Below are positions 26,272 to 36,197 of a DNA stretch of 64,000 nt, piece by piece. Origin of the DNA: Streptomyces sp. 2114.4 (lineage in GTDB: Bacteria > Actinomycetota > Actinomycetes > Streptomycetales > Streptomycetaceae); assembly GCF_900187385.1 (NCBI RefSeq), contig NZ_FYEY01000001.1, positions 2,728,001 through 2,792,000 on the forward strand, written 5' to 3'. A program made the position numbers and the translations under genes. Position 1 is the stretch's first letter. The number at the start of each line of letters is the position of its first letter. The notes beneath the pieces were generated by a model. The model searched no databases and was not told the DNA's origin. It saw only the letters and a program-made list of their open reading frames with translations.

Positions 26272-27210
26272 TCAGAAGTCGTAGCAGACGTAGGCGCCCT
26301 CGGGCCCGCGGGCGATCCGGGCCGAGCCCCAGCAGTGGAACATCGGCGCCACGCGGTACAGGGCGGCGCAGCCGGCCAGGAGGACAAGGACGGCGAGCAC
26401 GGCGGTCACGATCCGCATGGCCGTCATCCGCCGTACGAGCCACCAGGCCCCGGCGACCGCAAGCGCCCCCAGCCCCAGCATGACGACCGCTGTCGGGGCG
26501 GTGTTGTGCTGGATCCCCGGAAAGCGGTCCGGGTGCGTGGCCTGTCGGACGGCGGCGAAGGCGGAGAAGAACAGCAGCAGCCCCAGCAGCAACAGTCCGA
26601 CGGAACCGGCCCCGCGGCCGACGGCCCCGCCCCGGCTCCGTGGGCCTCCGGGCTCCTCGGCGGCATCCGCGCGCACGAGCCGCCGGTCGAGGACCGCCCG
26701 CAGCCGGTCCACTCCCTCCGGGTCCGCCACGGCCCGCTTGGGCAGGACGACGAAGCCGACGGCGGACTTGTCGGCGCTGAGAAGCACGAACAGCTCCGGC
26801 GTCTCGACATAGCGCGAGTAGAGATGCCAGTCGACGCTGGCCGAACTGTGCGCGGTGGTGAGCCGGACCCCGGTGTCGTCGACCGTCCCGCGGATCTCCC
26901 CCTGCCGTTCGGCGAGCCGGTGGAGGTGGCGCGCCTGCAACCACGGGAGCGCGGTCATGAAGGCGGCGAAGACCAGCACCCCCGCATACAGCGGCCACGG
27001 TGTGTTCCGGTGGCCGGAGCCGGCCGCCGACAGCAGGGCGCCGACGGTCGTGACCGCCACCGTCCAGACCAGCGCCCGGCGCTGGAAGCGTCCCGCGCCG
27101 GTGCTCCTCGCGCGTGCCCTCAGCGCGGACGCCAATTCGCCGACGGCCGGCCGGTAGGCCAGCTCCACCGGTCTCTCGGCGACTGCTTCCGTTTCCCGGC
27201 CCTCGGCCAT
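26272..27210 (-). CDS. YcxB-like membrane protein
   Basis: 312 residues. Two hydrophobic helices (about residues 48-95) precede a soluble YcxB-like segment (TVDDTGVRLTTAHSSASVDW, then FVLLSADKSAVGFVVLPKRA), followed by a linker and three more helices (about 205-290). The family's role is unknown. GC and codon use match the core genome more than the small genes on either side. It is convergent with the kinase-like gene. Confidence 0.75.
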   Translation of the reverse strand: MAEGRETEAVAERPVELAYRPAVGELASALRARARSTGAGRFQRRALVWTVAVTTVGALLSAAGSGHRNTPWPLYAGVLVFAAFMTALPWLQARHLHRLAERQGEIRGTVDDTGVRLTTAHSSASVDWHLYSRYVETPELFVLLSADKSAVGFVVLPKRAVADPEGVDRLRAVLDRRLVRADAAEEPGGPRSRGGAVGRGAGSVGLLLLGLLLFFSAFAAVRQATHPDRFPGIQHNTAPTAVVMLGLGALAVAGAWWLVRRMTAMRIVTAVLAVLVLLAGCAALYRVAPMFHCWGSARIARGPEGAYVCYDF

Positions 27211-27447
27211 GTCCCTCCCCGGTTCGGCGAACTACCGGATCGTAGAGGCCTTCTCAGCCGCTCCGGCGACCTGGGGTGGCCGGTCGTCCTACGTCATCGG
27301 GGCCCGGCAGGGACAATCCACCTGATCACGGCCGGAACGGACTACCCGTGTCGCCGGGCCGGCATCTCCGCCGCCCACCCACACGACAGCCTCGGCCTGA
27401 AGCCCCTGGTGCGTGGGCTCCCGCCCCATGTCCAAGACCTCAGCTCC

Positions 27448-28620
27448 TCACACCGCCCAGGAGTCGGCCGGGTCGTCCAGCCACACCCGCTGCCCCTCCG
27501 CGGTGACGGTGAGACCGAACCGGGTGTGGCCCGGCTCGCCCCGGCCGACCCACCATCGGAGGGCCGCCTCCACTTCGTCCCACAGGCGACGCGGCCCCGA
27601 CTGGTAGACCGTCGCCTCCGGCTCGCCGCTGCGGAAGACAGCGGCGGCCCATGACCGGCTCGTCAGGTCGAAGAACCACGCCCTCGCAGTGCCCTCGTCC
27701 GGCCTGTTGATGACATGGGCACAGTCCGGCACACGAAGCCCTATGACGAATCGTGCCGGCTCGTAGCGGTCGCCCAAGTCCGTCAGGGCGACCGTCGTAG
27801 TGGAGACGTCGGCATCGCCGGGGAAGTCCGGAACGTGCTCCCTGAACCGGTTCCAGTCCAAGCGCTGGTGACGCAGCTTCATGAACTCGACCATGCGCAG
27901 GAACGGGCCGGACGCGGAGCCGTCCTCCCGCACGGTCAGCCGGACAAGTGCGTCCTGGGCGCTGTAATGGGTGCCCCAGGGGGCAAGGATGACCCCGCCC
28001 GGCCGTGACTGCTCCAACCAGCGCGGTGAAACGGCTCGCACCCCCGCCGTGACGATCACCCGGTCATACGGCGCCCCGTCCGTCCACCCGTCCCCACCGT
28101 CGCCGTGAACCGTCTCGGGGTGGAGGCCGACGCGCAGCAAAGCTTCCCGGGCCTGATCGACGACCGCCTCGTCGATCTCGACACTGACCACGTTCCCGCT
28201 GCCCAGCCGGTGAGCGAGAAGGCCGGCGTTCCACCCCGTGCCGGTGCCGACTTCGAGCACCCGCATGCCCTCGCTCACGTCCAGGTCGCGCAGCATCGCA
28301 GCCACGACTGACGGCATGCTCGCCGAACTGGTAGGCACGGTTCCAGGCTCGCTCCCCGTGTGCTGTCCGTCGTCCCATTGCGTGACGAGCGGGACGTTCG
28401 CGTACGCGGTCAGCTCCCACGCCGCGGGGTCATCGCTCCGGGAGACAGGCACGCTTCGGCCGGTCGCCATGTCGTGCGCCCAGACGAGATCCGGCAGGAA
28501 CAGCGAGCGGGGAACGGCTCTGAACGTCTCCGCCCAATCGGGCGTCAGCGCTCCCGCTTCGAGGAGGGACCGCGCCAGCTCGTCACTGGCGCGGTGACCC
28601 GGCTGAGAGTTGAGCGTCAC
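27448..28620 (-). CDS. PIMT-type (protein L-isoaspartate) methyltransferase, RiPP-associated type
   Basis: 390 residues from GTG 28620, which overlaps the stop of the 50-residue peptide gene (GTGA). The N-terminal half is the PCMT fold: FRAVPRSLFLPD, a substrate loop ending SSASMPSVVAAML, and the SAM site VLEVGTGTGWNAGLLA with the acidic end of strand 2 in VSVEIDE. A C-terminal extension of about 170 residues is absent from housekeeping PIMTs (about 210-230 residues) but typical of the versions in graspetide, lasso and lanthipeptide clusters that convert Asp to aspartimide. No ATP-grasp, LanM or lasso cyclase gene is adjacent. It is last in a four-gene operon. Confidence 0.85.
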   Translation of the reverse strand: MTLNSQPGHRASDELARSLLEAGALTPDWAETFRAVPRSLFLPDLVWAHDMATGRSVPVSRSDDPAAWELTAYANVPLVTQWDDGQHTGSEPGTVPTSSASMPSVVAAMLRDLDVSEGMRVLEVGTGTGWNAGLLAHRLGSGNVVSVEIDEAVVDQAREALLRVGLHPETVHGDGGDGWTDGAPYDRVIVTAGVRAVSPRWLEQSRPGGVILAPWGTHYSAQDALVRLTVREDGSASGPFLRMVEFMKLRHQRLDWNRFREHVPDFPGDADVSTTTVALTDLGDRYEPARFVIGLRVPDCAHVINRPDEGTARAWFFDLTSRSWAAAVFRSGEPEATVYQSGPRRLWDEVEAALRWWVGRGEPGHTRFGLTVTAEGQRVWLDDPADSWAV

Positions 28621-28769
28621 TTGCGGTGCGTCCCGTCGCCGGGCGGCATGTCGCCGTCCGGGGGCGGCGGCGGGGGCGGCGTCCAGGGCTGGCCGGGGTG
28701 CCCGTCCCCGCTGTCTTCCCCTCCGCCTTGCTGGGCGCCATCGGCAGCGGTGACGATCTGCATGCGCAT
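28617..28769 (-). CDS. 50-residue Asp-Gly and Pro-rich peptide, candidate substrate of the methyltransferase
   Basis: ATG 28769 has GGAGAGG about 9 nt upstream. The N-terminus MRMQIVTAADGAQQGG could act as a leader. The C-terminal half has QPWTPPPPPPPDGDMPPGDG, with several Asp-Gly pairs, the sequence most prone to aspartimide formation. No Cys; few Ser/Thr, so a lanthipeptide is unlikely. Its stop overlaps the methyltransferase start, tying their translation together. Whether it is a modified peptide is inference. Confidence 0.6.
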   Translation of the reverse strand: MRMQIVTAADGAQQGGGEDSGDGHPGQPWTPPPPPPPDGDMPPGDGTHRK

Positions 28770-28813
28770 CTCGTGTACCTCTCCTTCATGCAGTGCGTGG
28801 TGCTCTGCACTTG

Positions 28814-29107
28814 CTACCCGCCGGCGCTCAGCCGCGCACCCCTGCTCTCCGCGACACGACGCACGCCCCGCAGCGCCGCGCTCAACTGCTCCCCGAGAAA
28901 ACGGAGTTGCCGATCCGTCGCCGTATCGTCCCCGAGCATGTCGGCCGCATGATCGAGCAACCCGTCCGCCATCTCCAGCTGCACGTCTTCCATCCGGTCC
29001 GCGACCCGGGATAAGCCGCTCTCACCTCTGCCGTCACTGAGCAGGATGCAGGTCTTGCCGTCGGGGCTCACCCACGGCAACAGGCGCGTGGTCGGTGGCT
29101 CGCTCAT
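28814..29107 (-). CDS. Small helical hypothetical protein in the methyltransferase operon
   Basis: 97 residues from ATG 29107, with GGAGGTGG 7-8 nt upstream. The start PWVSPDGKTCILLSDGRG looks like a short beta hairpin and is followed by amphipathic helices (VADRMEDVQLEMADGLLDHA). The start overlaps the stop of the preceding small gene (ATGA). Similar small proteins occur beside XRE/TPR regulators in Streptomyces; function unknown. Confidence 0.7.
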   Translation of the reverse strand: MSEPPTTRLLPWVSPDGKTCILLSDGRGESGLSRVADRMEDVQLEMADGLLDHAADMLGDDTATDRQLRFLGEQLSAALRGVRRVAESRGARLSAGG

Positions 29108-29307
29108 CGGGCGACCACCTCCATCGCGCACACTGCGACGCCAACACCGCAGGTACTACGACAGGTGCAGTGGATTCCCTCCGCCTGGATTCCCTGCGAC
29201 CGGTGGCATCCCGGCGAGGCAGGCAGTAACGGCCGCACCAGCGATTCGAAGAGGCGGGCGCGACAGTTCAGCTGATGGTTGTTTTCGGTCTCTTGATGCG
29301 TTCTCAC
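29104..29307 (-). CDS. Small Cys-rich protein with a TTA codon, first gene of the operon
   Basis: 67 residues if started at GTG 29307 (GGGAG just upstream); an ATG at 29370 would give 88. Six cysteines, mostly in the tail: GCHRSQGIQAEGIHCTCRST then GVGVAVCAM. A TTA codon lies at codon 27 (29227-29229), so expression should depend on bldA. Could be a metal-binding protein or a precursor peptide; I cannot tell which. Confidence 0.55.
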   Translation of the reverse strand: MRTHQETENNHQLNCRARLFESLVRPLLPASPGCHRSQGIQAEGIHCTCRSTCGVGVAVCAMEVVAR

Positions 29308-29470
29308 GACACTCCCTGCGGATTGCCCGGCTTGATTGAGTTCCTGTTGAGAATCACGCAGGGGAGTCAATTGCTCTATGACCAGCGGGTATTACCGAGG
29401 CGGTCATACCCTCGTTACCGGTGTGGCATGACATTGCAACGCGTCTAAGATCGCTCTGGAAGTTGGTCTC

Positions 29471-30922
29471 GTGGAAGCCACCACCCCCGGCCCACTCGCC
29501 CCACATGTCCTTGACCGAGAAGACATGCGCCGAGCCCTGGCAGAGCACGACTTCGCGGCCGCCTTCACCCTGGTCAAGAAGTACGGCGGTCTGTCCCAGA
29601 ACCGTATTGCCCTCGCCTGTCAGCTCACGCCCGGCAAGGTGTCGACGATCATCGCAGGTACGCAACGGGTCACCAGCTTCGACGTGATCTGCCGAATCGC
29701 CGATGGCCTCCGGATTCCTGGTGCTCTGCTCGGCCTGGCTCCGCGTGTATGGGAACAAGAACGAGAGGCGCCATCGAGACGAGGAGAACCCCCCGGTGAA
29801 AGACCTCATACCCGAGAGGCTCCATGGCGGCCGGACGCCACGGTGGCTCTTGCCGCAGACCTGACGAGGAGCGATCTCCTGATGGACCGACGCGAGGCAA
29901 CGCGAGCGCTCGCCGGTGTCGCCCTGACCGGCGCGGCACTACTCGACGACTTGGAGGGCTGGCTCCAGCCTGCCGCGGCAATCGAGCCTCCCGCGCGACG
30001 CGGGCGCTTGGGCCTGGAAGAGGTGGCGGAACTGGAAGGCACGGCGCGCGCATTCCGGTCTTGGGGCCACAGGTTCGGCAGCGGCCTGCGGAGCAAGGCA
30101 GTGCTCGGGCAACTGAACCAAGTAGCAGGGTATCTGGAGGAACACCAGCCACCCGGAGTCGAACACCGCCTGCACCAGGTCATGGCTCAACTCGCGGGAA
30201 CCGCGGCCACAATGGCATGGGACTCCGGGCTGCAACGTCGGGCGCAGGAGTACTACCGGCTTGCGCTGCGTTCCTCACACGCGGGGAATGACGTGGTCTT
30301 CGGCGCCAATGTCCTGGCGGGGATGGCGCGGCAGATGCTCTGCCGCGACCGGCCGCAAGACGCTCTGGAACTGGTGCGCCTGGCACAGGACGGTTCCCGC
30401 ACAGCAGCCGGCCCCCGAGTACGGGCCATGCTCCACACGCGCGAGGCATGGGCCTATGCGTCCCTTGGACGTGTATCCGCGTTTCGTCGGGCCACCGATC
30501 AGGCAGCCGATGCGCTCAGCACGGCGGAACGCGATCAAGAACCTTACTGGGTCGCGTACTTCGACGAGGCTGAGCTCGCCGGTGTTACCGGCGGGCGCTT
30601 GCTTGACCTCGCGCGCCACGATCCGAGCACGTACGCCGAGAATGCAGCGAACAAGATGCGGAACGCTCTCGCCCGGCGTGGTCCGGAGGCGGGGCGCAGC
30701 CATGCGCTGGACAGGATCGGCCTCGCAGAGTGCCACTTCCTCGTCGGCGATATCAGGGGAGGAGTGGAGCAGGCACATCAGGCTGTGGACGCTGCGACCC
30801 ATACAAGGTCGGAAAGAGTGCGTGCACAGTTGAACCATCTGTATCCGTACACGGTCGGTCACGGTGTCTCGAATGCCGTCCGCGAGGTACGGGCCAGAAT
30901 CCGCGACCTACTGTCACATTGA
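29471..30922 (+). CDS. XRE-HTH/TPR transcriptional regulator
   Basis: 483 residues from GTG 29471. The N-terminal HTH reads GGLSQNRIALACQLTPGKVS, residues about 39-58, typical XRE with recognition helix around TPGKVSTII. A linker is followed by helical TPR-like repeats (AQEYYRLALRSSHAGNDVVF and later pairs). Divergent from the peptide/methyltransferase operon, across about 160 bp, and 5 bp before the SLOG-like gene. Likely regulates both. Confidence 0.88.
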   Translation: MEATTPGPLAPHVLDREDMRRALAEHDFAAAFTLVKKYGGLSQNRIALACQLTPGKVSTIIAGTQRVTSFDVICRIADGLRIPGALLGLAPRVWEQEREAPSRRGEPPGERPHTREAPWRPDATVALAADLTRSDLLMDRREATRALAGVALTGAALLDDLEGWLQPAAAIEPPARRGRLGLEEVAELEGTARAFRSWGHRFGSGLRSKAVLGQLNQVAGYLEEHQPPGVEHRLHQVMAQLAGTAATMAWDSGLQRRAQEYYRLALRSSHAGNDVVFGANVLAGMARQMLCRDRPQDALELVRLAQDGSRTAAGPRVRAMLHTREAWAYASLGRVSAFRRATDQAADALSTAERDQEPYWVAYFDEAELAGVTGGRLLDLARHDPSTYAENAANKMRNALARRGPEAGRSHALDRIGLAECHFLVGDIRGGVEQAHQAVDAATHTRSERVRAQLNHLYPYTVGHGVSNAVREVRARIRDLLSH

Positions 30923-30927
30923 GGGGT

Positions 30928-31422
30928 ATGAGCGTGACCACCATTGCCGTAACCGGGCACATGGACCTGACGGAAGACAGCGTTCCCCTGGTCCGTGCGG
31001 CACTCGACGAGCTTCTGAAGCCCTACGCCAGGGGAGAGCTGGTCGGCGTTTCGTGCATTGCTGCCGGCTCCGACTCGCTCTTCGCCGAGGCCGTGCTCGC
31101 CATTGGCGGGCGCCTCGTCGTCGTGCTGCCCTCCCAGGACTATCGCCAGGCCAAGGTCAAGCCGCACCATGCCGAGACCTTTGACCGGCTGGTCGGGGCG
31201 GCCGATGAGGTATTCGTGCTGCCGCATGCCACCGCGAATCGGCAGGCCTACGAGTCGGCGAACCGCGCACTGCTGGAACGTGCCGACCGACTGGTCGCGG
31301 TGTGGAACGGGGAGCCGCCTTCGGGCAAGGGCGGGGGTACCGCCGATGTGGTGGCGGAGGCAAGGGCGACCGGGCTGCCGGTCGACGTGGTGTGGCCGGT
31401 GGGTGCCGCGCGGCGGGGATGA
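30928..31422 (+). CDS. SLOG-like Rossmann protein (nucleotide-derivative binding)
   Basis: 164 residues from ATG 30928 (GTG 30934, better spaced from GAGGGG, is equally possible). The pattern VTGHMDLTEDSVPLVRAALD, then GVSCIAAGSDSLFAEAVL, VVVLPSQDY, and VAVWNGEPPSGKGGGTADVV matches SLOG/LOG-type folds that bind nucleotide derivatives. SLOG proteins appear in cytokinin activation and in nucleotide-signal conflict systems. Co-transcription with the XRE/TPR regulator suggests a signalling or sensing partner; function is inference. Confidence 0.65.
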   Translation: MSVTTIAVTGHMDLTEDSVPLVRAALDELLKPYARGELVGVSCIAAGSDSLFAEAVLAIGGRLVVVLPSQDYRQAKVKPHHAETFDRLVGAADEVFVLPHATANRQAYESANRALLERADRLVAVWNGEPPSGKGGGTADVVAEARATGLPVDVVWPVGAARRG

Positions 31423-31482
31423 GCACTCGTCGGGGCGCGACGCCCTGTGGGGGCCACACCACGCTCCCCCGGGGGACACCCG

Positions 31483-32403
31483 CTACCCCCGCGGCACCCG
31501 AATAACCCCCTCCTGAATCACCGAAACCGCCAACGCCCCCTCCGCCGTAAAGATCCGCCCCTTGCCCAGCCCCCGCCCCGCCTGGGCGGTGGGCGACTCC
31601 TGGTCGTACAGGAGCCAGTCGTCGGCGCGCAGTGGCCGGTGGAACCACATCGCGTGGTCCAGGCTCGCGCCGACCACGTCGCCGACCGCCCAGCCGCCGC
31701 GGCCGTGCGCGAGCAGGATCGAGTCCAGGAGGGTCATGTCGGAGACGTAGGTGACCAGGCAGATGTCGAGCAGGGGGCGGGTGACGGTGTCGCCGCAGTC
31801 GGCGCCGTCGGCGAGGGCCTTGTCCAGGTCGCCGTTGGTGCGGAACCAGACCTGGGAGCGGGGCTCGCGTACCTCGCCGACGGTGGCGTAGGGCGGCTCG
31901 TCGACGTATCGCAGGTCGATCGCGGCCCGGGCCTCCAAGAGCCGGTCGGCGACGGCCGGGGTGAGGTACCGGCCGGCGTGCCGCGGAAGGATCTCGGCGG
32001 GGGTGGGCAGGGTCAGCGGGTCCGGCGCGGGCGGCATCGACTCCTGGTGCTCCAGGCCCTGCTCGTGGACCTGGAAGGAGGCCGAGAGGTGGAAGACCGG
32101 CTGGCCGTGCTGGACGGCGACGACCCGGCGGGTGGTGAAGGAGCGGCCGTCGCGGATCCGGTCGACGGTGTAGACGATGGGCGCGCCGGGGTCGCCGGGG
32201 CGCAGGAAGTACGCGTGCAGGGAGTGCGGCGGACGGTCCTCGGGGACCGTGCGGCCGGCCGCGACCAGGGCCTGGGCGGCGACCTGGCCGCCGAAGACCC
32301 GGGGCACGACCGAGGCGCGGCTCTCGCCGCGGAAGATGTCCCGCTCGATCCGCTCCAGGGCGAGCAGATCGAGCAGGGACTTCAGTGCGTCGTTCACGTG
32401 CAC
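31483..32403 (-). CDS. tesB: Acyl-CoA thioesterase II
   Basis: 306 residues from GTG 32403 (GTG 32397 is possible). A double hot-dog fold is indicated by VFGGQVAAQALVAAGRTV in the first half. The second half has LDHAMWFHRPLRADDWLLYD, with Asp/Thr/Gln positions typical of TesB. It hydrolyses acyl-CoA to free acid and CoA in the cytosol. Thirteen bp downstream of the acyl-CoA dehydrogenase gene in the same direction, so co-transcribed. Confidence 0.93.
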   Translation of the reverse strand: MHVNDALKSLLDLLALERIERDIFRGESRASVVPRVFGGQVAAQALVAAGRTVPEDRPPHSLHAYFLRPGDPGAPIVYTVDRIRDGRSFTTRRVVAVQHGQPVFHLSASFQVHEQGLEHQESMPPAPDPLTLPTPAEILPRHAGRYLTPAVADRLLEARAAIDLRYVDEPPYATVGEVREPRSQVWFRTNGDLDKALADGADCGDTVTRPLLDICLVTYVSDMTLLDSILLAHGRGGWAVGDVVGASLDHAMWFHRPLRADDWLLYDQESPTAQAGRGLGKGRIFTAEGALAVSVIQEGVIRVPRG

Positions 32404-32416
32404 GGTGCCTTACGGC

Positions 32417-33574
32417 CTAGAGGCCCATGGACTTGGCGATGATGGACTTCATGACCTCGCTGGTGCCGCCGTAGATGCGGTTGACGCGGTTGTCGGCGTA
32501 GAGGCGGGCGATCGGGTACTCGTTCATGTAGCCGTAGCCGCCGTGCAGCTGGAGGCACCGGTCGATCACGCGGTGCGCGACCTCGGTGCAGAAGAGCTTG
32601 GCGCTCGCGGCCTCGGCCGGGGACAGCTCGCCCGCGTCCAGGGCCTCCAGGGTGCGGTCGGCGACGGCCTGCGCGGCGTCCACCTCGGCCTGGCAGGCGG
32701 CCAGCTCGAACTTGGTGTTCTGGAAGGAGGCGACGGTCTTGCCGAAGATCGTGCGGTCCTGCACGTACTCCTTGGCGAACCGGACGGCCGCCGCGGCCTG
32801 CGCGTAGGCACCGAAGGCGATGCCCCAGCGCTCCGAGGCGAGGTTTTGGCCCAGGTAGGCGAAGCCCTTGTTCTCCTCGCCCAGCAGGTCCTCGACCGGG
32901 ACCTTGACGTCGACGAAGGCGAGCTCGGCGGTGTCGGAGGTCTTCAGGCCGAGCTTGTCCAGCTTGCGGCCGACGGAGTAGCCCTCGGCCTTGGTGTCGA
33001 CGGCGAAGAGGGAGATGCCGAAGCGGCGGTCGTCCTCCTTCGGCGCGGCGGTGCGGGCGCAGACGATCACGCGGTCGGCGTGCACGCCGCCGGTGATGAA
33101 GGTCTTGGCGCCGTTGAGGACGTAGTGGGTGCCGTCCTCGGAGAGCTTCGCGGTGGTCTTCATGCCCGCGAGGTCGGAGCCGGTGCCCGGCTCGGTCATC
33201 GCGAGGGCCCACATCTCCTCACCGGAGACGAACTTCGGCAGGAAGCGCTTCTTCTGCTCGTCGGTGGCGAGCATCTTGATGTACGGCAGGCCGAGCAGCA
33301 CGTGTACGCCGGAGCCGCCGAAGGTGACACCCGCACGGGCGGTCTCCTCGTACATCACGGCCTCGAACTTGTACGAGTCGATGCCCGCGCCGCCGTACTC
33401 CTCGTCCACGCGGATGCCGAATATGCCCAGCTCGGCGAGCTTGTAGTAGAAGTCGCGCGGCGCCTGGCCCGCGGCGAACCACTCGTCGTACACCGGCACG
33501 ACCTCGGCCTCGATGAAGGCCCGCAGGGTCTCCCGGAACGCCTCGTGATCCTCGTTGAACACCGTACGGCGCAT
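32417..33574 (-). CDS. Acyl-CoA dehydrogenase (AcdH2-like)
   Basis: 385 residues. Family signatures are present: ALAMTEPGTGSDLAGMKTT for FAD/substrate binding, FAKEYVQDRTIFGKTVASFQ, and QLHGGYGYMNEYPIARLYAD. The catalytic Glu of medium/short-chain dehydrogenases is expected near YGGTSEVMKSIIAKS. It is likely an FAD-dependent branched or short-chain acyl-CoA dehydrogenase. It leads the dehydrogenase-tesB unit; a dyad at 33603-33622 lies just upstream. Confidence 0.93.
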   Translation of the reverse strand: MRRTVFNEDHEAFRETLRAFIEAEVVPVYDEWFAAGQAPRDFYYKLAELGIFGIRVDEEYGGAGIDSYKFEAVMYEETARAGVTFGGSGVHVLLGLPYIKMLATDEQKKRFLPKFVSGEEMWALAMTEPGTGSDLAGMKTTAKLSEDGTHYVLNGAKTFITGGVHADRVIVCARTAAPKEDDRRFGISLFAVDTKAEGYSVGRKLDKLGLKTSDTAELAFVDVKVPVEDLLGEENKGFAYLGQNLASERWGIAFGAYAQAAAAVRFAKEYVQDRTIFGKTVASFQNTKFELAACQAEVDAAQAVADRTLEALDAGELSPAEAASAKLFCTEVAHRVIDRCLQLHGGYGYMNEYPIARLYADNRVNRIYGGTSEVMKSIIAKSMGL

Positions 33575-33602
33575 GCCATGGCCTCCTTAGACCGCCGCGT
33601 CT

Positions 33603-33622
33603 GGCTAAGCGCTTGCTCAGCT
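33603..33622. promoter_or_regulatory. Dyad operator upstream of the acyl-CoA dehydrogenase
   Basis: GGCTAAGCGCTTGCTCAGCT has the symmetry GCTnAGC-4-GCTnAGC around AAGCGCTT, about 30 bp before the ATG at 33574. This is the form of TetR-family fatty-acid regulator sites; the TetR gene 150 bp away is the obvious candidate. Confidence 0.6.
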
Positions 33623-33756
33623 TCTCTCCGAAGCGAAAGCTACCCGCCAGTCACTAAAGCTGTCCAGAGGAGAACGGCGCCCGGTGGGCGACGCCACATC
33701 CCGCCCCGCGCGCGCCACAGCCCCGTCCCGAAGCGCCACACCCCGCCCCGTGCGCA

Positions 33757-34413
33757 CTACGCCCCCGGCACACCCACCGCGACCGACTCCCCCGCCGCCG
33801 GCTCCCCGCCCGCCGGCTCCCCGGCCACCGCGCCGAACGCCCCCAGCGCCAGCCGGTGCAGCAGTTCCGCCATCTCCGTACGGCCCGGGAGGGCGCCCGG
33901 GCGGCCGAGGTGCGGGGTGGAGTTGAGCAGGCCGAAGACGGCGTGCACCGCGGCGCGGGCCCGGGCTTCGGAGGGGAGCGGGTGGACCCGGCGGACGACC
34001 TCCACCCACAGCTCCACATACTCCCGCTGGAGCCGGCGGACCCGCTTGCGGTCGGCCTCGCGCAGCCGGTCCAGCTCGCGGTCGTGCAGGGTGATCAGCG
34101 GCCGGTCGTCCAGCGCGAAGTCGATATGGCCCTCGATCAGCGCGTCCAGCACCGCCTCCGGGCTCTCGCCGCCCTCGGTCACCCGCATCCGGCCGCCCTC
34201 CAGCAGCCGCTCACTGATGCCGACCAGCAGCTCGGCGAGCATCGCGTCCTTGCCGGCGAAGTGCCGGTAGAGGCCGGGTCCCGAGATGCCCACGGCCGCC
34301 CCTATCTCGTCCACGCCGACGCCGTGGAAGCCGCGCTCCGCGAAGAGCCGGGCCGCCTCCTTGAGGATCTGCTCGCGGCGACTGGTCGGGGCTGAGGCCT
34401 GCGCATTACTCAT
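33757..34413 (-). CDS. TetR-family regulator of the acyl-CoA/leucine catabolic genes
   Basis: 218 residues. HTH at about residues 14-60 (EAARLFAERGFHGVGVDEIG, then GISGPGLYRHFAGKDAML). The C-terminal part has the acyl-type regulator helix pattern and a Gly/Ala/Val-rich tail. It lies between the dehydrogenase-tesB unit and the divergent carboxylase operon, so it probably controls one or both with an acyl-CoA ligand. Confidence 0.92.
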   Translation of the reverse strand: MSNAQASAPTSRREQILKEAARLFAERGFHGVGVDEIGAAVGISGPGLYRHFAGKDAMLAELLVGISERLLEGGRMRVTEGGESPEAVLDALIEGHIDFALDDRPLITLHDRELDRLREADRKRVRRLQREYVELWVEVVRRVHPLPSEARARAAVHAVFGLLNSTPHLGRPGALPGRTEMAELLHRLALGAFGAVAGEPAGGEPAAGESVAVGVPGA

Positions 34414-34439
34414 GCCGTCGATTGTAGACAGCCGGGTTA

Positions 34440-34487
34440 GTGGTCGTTAACCTGACAGCAGATGTGGTTAACGCCCATTAACCCGGA
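34440..34487. promoter_or_regulatory. Inverted and repeated GTTAAC boxes in the TetR/carboxylase intergenic region
   Basis: CGTTAACC (34445-34452) and GGTTAACG (34466-34473) form an inverted repeat with a 13-bp spacer; a further ATTAACCC follows at about 34478. The cluster sits between divergent TetR and carboxylase genes. Confidence 0.6.
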
Positions 34488-34548
34488 TGGCCCGGCCGCC
34501 GCGGACCGCGGCACCGGGACGGTCGACCGAGCAAGGGGGCTCGTAGTG

Positions 34549-36180
<1,632 letters not shown>

Positions 36181-36197
36181 GAGGGATGTCCCCAGCA

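Noticed and set aside
25711..27654. 647-residue plus-strand frame
   Set aside because: Crosses the kinase-like gene out of frame and then the reverse of the YcxB-like and methyltransferase genes; no family features.
28583..28810. Arg/Pro-rich 75-residue frame overlapping the DG-rich peptide
   Set aside because: Different frame without a ribosome site; the 50-residue frame has GGAGAGG and stop-start coupling.
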